The translations under genes were made by a program, and so were the position numbers. The notes beneath the pieces were generated by a model. The model saw only the letters and a program-made list of their open reading frames with translations. It searched no databases and was not told the origin of the DNA. This document shows, piece by piece, positions 58,171 to 64,000 of a stretch of DNA of 64,000 nt (positions are counted from its first letter, which is position 1; each line of letters opens with the position of its first letter). The stretch is from an uncultured Pseudomonadales bacterium (GTDB taxonomy: Bacteria > Pseudomonadota > Gammaproteobacteria > Pseudomonadales > Pseudohongiellaceae): assembly GCA_943842505.1 (NCBI GenBank), contig CALTDI010000004.1, positions 248,001 through 312,000 of the forward strand. Direction: 5' to 3'.

Positions 58171-59037
58171 ATGACATTAAGTATGACTGCCTTCTCCCGG
58201 CAGCAGCAAGAACAGGAATGGGGTTCGCTGACTTGGGAGATTCGTTCTGTGAATCATCGCTACCTCGAAGCCAATGTGCGCCTACCCGAGTCATTTCGGG
58301 CGTTGGAGAACGCCGTTCGTGAGGCGGTGCGTAAACGACTCACCCGCGGCAAGGTGGAGTGTCAGCTACGCTTTCAGTCCGAGGCGAACGTCTCCACCGA
58401 GCTACATCTGAACAGGCCATTGATTCAACAACTGGTTCAGGCAAACGTGGAAATTGAGCAGATTACTGGCACATCATCGAGCCTGAGCAATATGGAAGTC
58501 CTGCGCTGGCCCGGTGTCATCGAAGAGCAAGACTTCGATAGAACGTCTATCGAGGAGCAGGCCCTCACGCTATTCACCGCCGCATTAGACGATCTGGTGG
58601 CTACCAGAGAGAGAGAAGGCGCGGAGCTTCAGGGCTTTATCACACAGCGTATCGATTCTATCCGCGAGATCGTGGTCAGTGTCCGCGAGAAGATGCCCGA
58701 AATTTTAGCGAAGCAGAAACAAGCACTGCTCGATCGCCTGCACGACCTGCAGGCCGAACTCGAACCTACAAGGCTGGAACAAGAGGTATCGCTACTCGCG
58801 CAGAAAGCCGATGTGGAAGAAGAGCTGGATCGCCTCGATTCACACCTAAATGAGGTTGCACGTGTCTTGAATGCGAAGGGTCAGAAGGGGCGACGTCTCG
58901 ATTTCCTCATGCAGGAGCTCAATCGCGAGGCAAATACGCTGTCCTCTAAATCTATTGTTGTCGAAACCACACTAAGTGCGGTTGAATTGAAGGTGTTGAT
59001 TGAGCAAATGCGTGAACAGATTCAAAATATCGAGTAA
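58171..59037 (+). CDS. yicC: YicC family protein
   Basis: 288 aa. LSMTAFSRQQQEQEWGSLTW, SVNHRYLEANVRLPESFR, VEEELDRLDSHLNEV and GRRLDFLMQELNREANTLSSK are YicC landmarks. Recent work links YicC to endoribonuclease activity on small RNAs; nothing here tests it. gmk follows 36 nt later. Confidence 0.93.
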   Translation: MTLSMTAFSRQQQEQEWGSLTWEIRSVNHRYLEANVRLPESFRALENAVREAVRKRLTRGKVECQLRFQSEANVSTELHLNRPLIQQLVQANVEIEQITGTSSSLSNMEVLRWPGVIEEQDFDRTSIEEQALTLFTAALDDLVATREREGAELQGFITQRIDSIREIVVSVREKMPEILAKQKQALLDRLHDLQAELEPTRLEQEVSLLAQKADVEEELDRLDSHLNEVARVLNAKGQKGRRLDFLMQELNREANTLSSKSIVVETTLSAVELKVLIEQMREQIQNIE

Positions 59038-59073
59038 GCGCTAACAAAAAACAAATATCGAGGACGTAGTTTC

Positions 59074-59694
59074 ATGTCTAAAGGCACTCTTTTCATCGTG
59101 ACCGCACCCTCCGGTGCTGGCAAAACCAGCCTGGTCAAAGCATTGATCGGGCGCGAACAAAACATACGTGTCTCGGTGTCTCATACGACTCGCGTCGAGC
59201 GTCCAGGCGAAGAAGACGGGGTAAACTACCATTTCGTCGATAAGGCCGAATTCATGGATATGCTGCAAAAGGGCAGTTTCTTCGAGAGCGCAGAAGTCTA
59301 TGGCAATCACTACGGCACCTCCCAGCTATGGGTAAATGAGCAGCTAGATGCGGGTCTCGATGTAATTCTCGAGATAGACTGGCAGGGTGCAGTTCAGGTG
59401 CGTAATCTCGATTCGAATGCCTGCTCCATCTTTATCTTGCCACCCTCGCTGGAAACACTTAAGACGCGTCTGCTCGATCGCGCACAGGATGATACCGAGA
59501 CTATCGAGAAGCGCATGAAGCAGGCAGTTGCCGAGATTTCTCATGTCGCCGAGGCGGATTTCGTCGTCATCAATGACGATTTTGACACGGCGCTGGAGGA
59601 CCTTGCCGCCATCGTTAGGTCCTACAGACTGACAATTAAATACCAGGAAAAGAAGCAGGCGGCCCTCTTCGACAGCCTATCTCAGGGCGATTAG
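59074..59694 (+). CDS. gmk: Guanylate kinase
   Basis: 206 aa. P-loop APSGAGKTSLVKALIG, then VSVSHTTRVERPGEEDGVNY, DVILEIDWQGAVQVRN and IEKRMKQAVAEISHVAEADF. Converts GMP to GDP. Upstream of rpoZ as usual. Confidence 0.97.
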   Translation: MSKGTLFIVTAPSGAGKTSLVKALIGREQNIRVSVSHTTRVERPGEEDGVNYHFVDKAEFMDMLQKGSFFESAEVYGNHYGTSQLWVNEQLDAGLDVILEIDWQGAVQVRNLDSNACSIFILPPSLETLKTRLLDRAQDDTETIEKRMKQAVAEISHVAEADFVVINDDFDTALEDLAAIVRSYRLTIKYQEKKQAALFDSLSQGD

Positions 59695-59742
59695 TTCCGA
59701 ATAGCCTATTCTTAGGCTCCCAGGCGACCAAGAATTGTATGC

Positions 59743-59757
59743 ATTCTGAGTCAGAAT
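59743..59757. promoter_or_regulatory. 15-bp palindrome before rpoZ
   Basis: ATTCTGA-G-TCAGAAT (59743-59757) is an exact palindrome in the 181-nt gmk-rpoZ gap. Possible operator or hairpin; no promoter with good -35/-10 spacing is certain beside it. Confidence 0.3.
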
Positions 59758-59875
59758 TCAGTAAAATCCTCGGTCCTCGTTAAATATGCTCCTTTGAGCC
59801 AGGTGCCCTCGGCCGAAATAGCTTGTATTCGGGCAGGTCGGCACCATAAAACATGTAGAACACTAAGGGTTAGGT

Positions 59876-60226
59876 ATGGCTAGAATCACTGTAGAAGATT
59901 GTTTGGAAAATGTTGATAACCGCTTTGAGCTGGTCATGGTCTCCAGCAAACGCTCGCGGCAGATTCAGACTGGCGGCAAAGACCCGCTGGTTTCCGTCGA
60001 CAACGACAAGCCTACCGTACTCGCACTGAGAGAGATCGCCGAAGGCCTGATAGACGCCAGTATCCTAATTGCCAAGCCACCCAGCATAGAGCTGGAAGAA
60101 CTGGCCGAAGAGGCTAGCGAAGAAGTTCCAGAAGTCGCAGCTGAGGCCGGCGAGACTGTCGAAGCCGCTGCAGGCGAAGAGGCCCCCGAGCCAGCAGATA
60201 CGGAAAAGCCTGCCGAAGACGCATAA
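59876..60226 (+). CDS. rpoZ: RNA polymerase omega subunit with acidic tail
   Basis: 116 aa. [38 protein letters not shown] and [18 protein letters not shown] are the omega core (to ~75). The last ~40 residues are Glu/Ala/Pro-rich, longer than E. coli omega (91 aa total). Helps assemble RNAP and forms part of a ppGpp site. spoT follows 30 nt later. Confidence 0.95.
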   Translation: MARITVEDCLENVDNRFELVMVSSKRSRQIQTGGKDPLVSVDNDKPTVLALREIAEGLIDASILIAKPPSIELEELAEEASEEVPEVAAEAGETVEAAAGEEAPEPADTEKPAEDA

Positions 60227-60256
60227 CCCCCTACTTAGCTACCCAGGAGTCGAGTC

Positions 60257-62436
60257 TTGCAGGTCCCAATGATAGACAACATCGACTCTTTAGCCTCAGG
60301 CCTTACTAGCTATCTAGAGAAGGATCAGGTTAACAACGTACGTCGCGCCTATTACTATGCGGAACAAGCCCATGAGGGTCAGTTCCGCCGTGGTGGCGAC
60401 CCCTACGTCACCCACCCCCTCGCCGTAGCCGGTATTCTCAGCGAAATGCACATGGATCATCAGAGTCTGATGGCCGCAATGCTGCATGACGTAATCGAAG
60501 ATACAGGCATTACCAAGACTGCCATCAAGACACAATTTGGTAACTCAGTCGCCGACCTGGTTGATGGTGTCAGCAAGCTCAACAAGATCACCTTCAGCAG
60601 TCGCGCCGAGGCACAGGCAGAGAACTTTCAGAAAATGGCCATGGCCATGGCGAAGGACCTGCGTGTGATCTTGGTGAAGATCGCGGACCGCCTGCACAAT
60701 ATGCGCACACTGGATGTTCTTGCGCCAGACAAGCGCCGACGCATCGCTAGAGAAACCCTCGATATCTATGCCCCCATCGCCAACAGGCTGGGGATGAATA
60801 CCGTTAGAGTGGAATTTGAAGAGCTAGGCTTCGCCGCTCTCTATCCGATGCGTGCCCGTCGTATTTCGGCAGCGGTAAAAAGCATACGCGGCAACAGAAA
60901 AGAAATTCTTTCCAAGATCGAGACTTCAATCTCAGCCTGCCTCGAACGCGAAGGCCTGCCAGGTCGTTGCGCCGGTCGGGAGAAACATCTCTATAGCATC
61001 TACGAAAAAATGCGTAGCAAGCGCAAATCTTTCTCCGAGATCATGGACGTTTACGCGTTTCGAATCGTGGTCGATCGAGTCGATACTTGCTACCGAGTTC
61101 TTGGGGCCGTGCACAGTTTGTACAAACCAGTTCCCGGTCGCTTCAAAGACTATATTGCTATTCCCAAAGCCAATGGTTATCAATCTTTGCACACCACTCT
61201 TTTCGGTATGCACGGCGTGCCTATCGAAATTCAGATTCGCACGGAAGAGATGGAAGCCATGGCGAACAACGGTATTGCTGCGCACTGGTTATATAAGTCC
61301 AGCGAAGATCTACCCAATAATCCACATGTTCGAGCGCGCGAATGGGTTAACGGCCTGCTAGACATGCAGAAGAATGCTGGTAATTCACTAGAGTTTATCG
61401 AAAACGTTAAGATCGATTTGTTTCCCGATGAGATCTATGTTTTTACACCGAAAGGTACAATTTTCGAGCTGCCCGCCGGATCAACCGCTGTAGACTTCGC
61501 CTATGCGATTCATACCGATGTAGGTAACTCCTGTGTTGCCTGCCGTATAAGTCGCCGCCTCGCTCCGCTGAGCGAGCCATTGCAGAGTGGTCAGACCGTC
61601 GAAATAATTACCGCCCCGGGAACACAGCCGAACCCTGCCTGGTTGAGTTTTGTTATTACTGGCAAGGCGCGCAGTAATATTCGCCACTACCTGAAGAATC
61701 AGAAGCAATCAGAGTCAGTAGCTCTTGGCAGGCGCCTGCTTAATAAGGCCTTAGCCGGCTTCGGCAACCAGTTGGATAGCATCCCGCAGGCGAACATCGA
61801 TGAGGTCTTACACCAGACCAGCCTGAAATCCATGGATCAATTGTTAGAGGAAATTGGCTGGGCAACCGCATGTCCTATATGGTCGCGCAGCGGCTAACCG
61901 CACAGAGTAATATTTCGACCGACGATGCACAGAAAGAATCAGACAAACAGGGTTCTCTCGATATTCGCGGATCCGAGGGCATGGTGATGAATTATGCCAA
62001 GTGCTGTCATCCGATTCCTGGTGATCCGATCGTCGGCCATATCAGCTCCGGTCGCGGCATGGTGATTCACACAGACGACTGCAATAATATCGCCGACATT
62101 CGCGACAACCCGGAAAAATGTGTATCGGTTCGATGGGATCCTGACGTTGAGGGTGAGTTCTCGGTTGAACTTCGCGTCGAGCTAGAAAATCAACGCGGCA
62201 TCATAGCAACTCTCGCCACAACGATTACCGGCACAGAGGCAAACATAGAAAAGATTTCTACCGTCGAGAGAGACGCTCGATTCAGTATCGTGAACCTGTC
62301 GCTGAATGTGCACAACCGCGTGCATTTGGCGCGAGTCATGAAGCGCGTGCGACTTATCAAGCCTGTTGCGAAGGTAACACGAGTTAAGAGCCGCAAGGTA
62401 CGCAAGACAATCAAGAACATCGTTGGTAGCCACTAG
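60257..62436 (+). CDS. spoT: ppGpp synthetase/hydrolase SpoT, frameshifted
   Basis: ~726 aa if repaired. HD hydrolase domain: [30 protein letters not shown]. Synthetase: [20 protein letters not shown] carries the RFKD motif (RXKD, as in hydrolase-competent SpoT/Rel, not EXDD), and [43 protein letters not shown]. At ~61857 a base (probably C) is missing: LLEEIG then reads WATACP; the other frame reads [13 protein letters not shown] and continues through the zinc-finger/ACT region to 62436. The gene is normally essential or near-essential in relA+ strains, so an error in sequence is likely. Confidence 0.92.
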
Positions 62437-62458
62437 CAAATATCACTGGATAAAACCC

Positions 62459-62842
62459 ATGACAACACTCGAACAAGTTCATTCCAATGCGGCGCCACAG
62501 GCGATCGGCCCCTACTCGCAGGCTATTAAGGCAGGCTCTATGGTTTTCCTATCGGGGCAGATTCCCTTGAACCCGGAAACCATGGAACTGGTAGCCGGCG
62601 ACGTCGCTGCGCAGACCCACCAAGTCTTCAAGAACCTAATCGCTGTCGCCGAAGCCGCCGGCGGTGGCCTGGCGAACACCGTTAAGCTAACTATCTATCT
62701 GACCGATCTTGGAGACTTTGCTGTAGTGAATGAGATCATGGCTGGCTATTTCAACGAGCCCTATCCTGCTCGCGCGACAATTCAGGTGAGCGCACTGCCC
62801 AAGGGATCTGCCGTAGAGATCGACGCCGTCCTCGCACTCTAG
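62459..62842 (+). CDS. ridA: RidA family enamine/imine deaminase
   Basis: 127 aa from ATG 62459 ([20 protein letters not shown]); a longer frame from 62423 starts inside spoT and is not favoured. [20 protein letters not shown] and [20 protein letters not shown] carry the family sites including the conserved Arg. Hydrolyses reactive enamines from PLP enzymes. Downstream of spoT as in Pseudomonas. Confidence 0.95.
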   Translation: MTTLEQVHSNAAPQAIGPYSQAIKAGSMVFLSGQIPLNPETMELVAGDVAAQTHQVFKNLIAVAEAAGGGLANTVKLTIYLTDLGDFAVVNEIMAGYFNEPYPARATIQVSALPKGSAVEIDAVLAL

Positions 62843-63008
62843 AAATCTAGTCGCGCTGTGGTCAGCCTATCTAGGCGCATTCGTAGCACTACTGTATAAA
62901 AACACATATACTTTGCTCTGGCCTGCCTAGGCGGCTTGCACTAAGCCACCCTGGGCACTGTCGAGCAATCTTGCCAATGCTCTGAGCGCTACTGGACCCT
63001 ATGCATCT

Positions 63009-64000
63009 GTGAATGCCGCTAGCCAACAACTAGATAAGATTCCCGTCACACGCTTGAAAGGCGTTGGCGCAGCGCTTGAGAAGAAACTCAACTCCATTGG
63101 CATTGCCAGTCTGCAGGATCTGCTGTTTCATCTCCCTTTTCGTTATGAAGACAGAAGCCGAGTCGCGTCGATTGGCTCAATTGCCGCGGGTGACACCGTT
63201 CAGGTACAGGGCGAGGTGCTGAACGCAGATATTCAATTCGGCAGGCGTCGCAGCCTGCGCTGCACAATCAAAGACAATAGCGGGTTCCTCACCCTTCGCT
63301 TCTTCCATTTTAGTAATGCACAAAAAAATTCACTGGCCGTCGGGAGCCAGATCCGCTGCTACGGTGAAGTGCGACGGGGCAGATCGGGGCTGGAGATATT
63401 TCACCCCGAATATAGAGTCGTGCGGGATAACGAAGAAGTCGTTGTCGATGACTGTCTTACTGCTATTTATCCAGCCACAGAGGGCTTGGGTCAGGCTAGA
63501 TTGCGTAGCATAGCTAATCAGGCTTTGGCGTATCTCCCTGCACAAGGAGAATGCACAGCAGCTAGAAGGTTCTGCCCTGCAAGAATTCCTTCCACCACAG
63601 ATCATTCAGAAATTTCATCTTCACTCCCTAATCGATGCAATAAGACTGATTCATCGACCACCGCTTGAGACGCCCTTGAGTTGGTTAAGCGAAGGCAAGA
63701 ACCCCGGCCAGCATCGGCTTTCATTCGAAGAGTTGCTTGCACATCGGTTATGCATGCGCCGCTTCAAGTCTGACTCGCAGCAACAGCCGGCGCCGAAGTT
63801 TGGTGATTCACCCGAGCTGCTAAGGAGCTTTCTAGCTCAGCTACCCTTCACTCTGACAAATGGCCAGCAGCGCGCCTATAAAGAGATCAGCGAGGATCTA
63901 GCGCGGGCCTGCCCTATGCTGCGCCTCTTGCAGGGGGATGTAGGTTCCGGCAAGACTGTCGTAGCAGCACTTTCAGCTCTGCAGGCAATCGCCGCTGGAT
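63009..64000 (+). CDS. recG: ATP-dependent DNA helicase RecG, frameshifted and cut by window edge
   Basis: N-terminal wedge domain: TRLKGVGAALEKKLNSIGIA, LLFHLPFRYEDRSRVASIG, GEVLNADIQFGRRRSLRC. At the C-run 63536-63538 the frame gains one base: QALAYL then reads PAQGECTA; the other frame reads LHKENAQQLEGSALQ, HRPPLETPLSWLSEGKN and, near the edge, the helicase Walker A LLQGDVGSGKTVVAAL. Start GTG 63009. RecG remodels stalled forks. A likely homopolymer error. Confidence 0.9.

Noticed and set aside
61870..62436. Independent ACT-domain gene after spoT
   Set aside because: It is in-phase continuation of SpoT after one missing base; the junction restores the family sequence.

Overview
The window is a chromosomal segment of a Gram-negative gammaproteobacterium. 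By eye it has mid-range GC. It looks closest to the Pseudomonadales / marine OMG (Cellvibrionales-like) lineage. Evidence: a full lipid A/Kdo/heptose LPS-core locus (waaA, hldE, lpxL-type acyltransferase, waaF-waaC-waaG-waaP, tandem kinase, carbamoyltransferase) in the same general order I remember from Pseudomonas; the housekeeping blocks ftsY-ftsE-ftsX-rpoH, radC/coaBC-algC-argB, pyrE-rph/yicC-gmk-rpoZ-spoT-ridA-recG, and rpmB-rpmG; and gammaproteobacterial markers such as slmA and cmoA-cmoB. The species cannot be named from the sequence alone.

Layout: 0-1.7 kb, small accessory genes (partial ORF, YbjQ family, DUF1330, MAPEG). 1.8-18.4 kb, pepQ, then LPS inner-core synthesis and decoration, with a broken family-39-type glycosyltransferase. 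18.4-20.2 kb, a solitary GspE/PilB-type ATPase. 20.4-35.4 kb, a long minus-strand cluster of uncharacterised envelope genes. 35.7-43.7 kb, an orphan hydantoinase A-like protein, mutM, coaD, a YheT-type hydrolase, rsmD, ftsY, ftsE and ftsX. 44-49.3 kb, rpoH, DUF423, trmB, a YgjP-type peptidase, a methyltransferase, cmoA and cmoB. 49.6-50.6 kb, a RAYT-like protein that has lost its catalytic residues. 50.7-64 kb, rpmG/rpmB, radC, coaBC, algC, argB, slmA, pyrE, rph, yicC, gmk, rpoZ, spoT, ridA and the start of recG.

The most interesting part is the 20.4-35.4 kb cluster. It encodes one MotA/TolQ/ExbB-type channel subunit, two different TolR/ExbD-like proteins in which a von Willebrand A domain replaces the usual periplasmic domain (both keep the FLDV aspartate of the TolR/ExbD helix), a degenerate actin/Hsp70-fold protein, a membrane-anchored protein with five PEGA-type repeats and a sulfatase-modifying-factor domain lacking the catalytic cysteines, a TPR/PEGA-like membrane protein, a tiny secreted protein, several lipoproteins (one extremely Ser/Gln-rich), a periplasmic TPR protein and a decayed M48 protease. 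I read this as a candidate proton-motive-force-driven envelope machine. I know of no described system with this composition.

The second striking property is the number of broken frames. M48 has three frameshifts plus three in-frame stops. Single or double frameshifts occur in the GT39-like gene, four lipoproteins, one vWA gene, cmoA, spoT and recG. Some lie in homopolymers of core genes, which suggests sequencing/assembly indels. The M48 gene looks like real decay.
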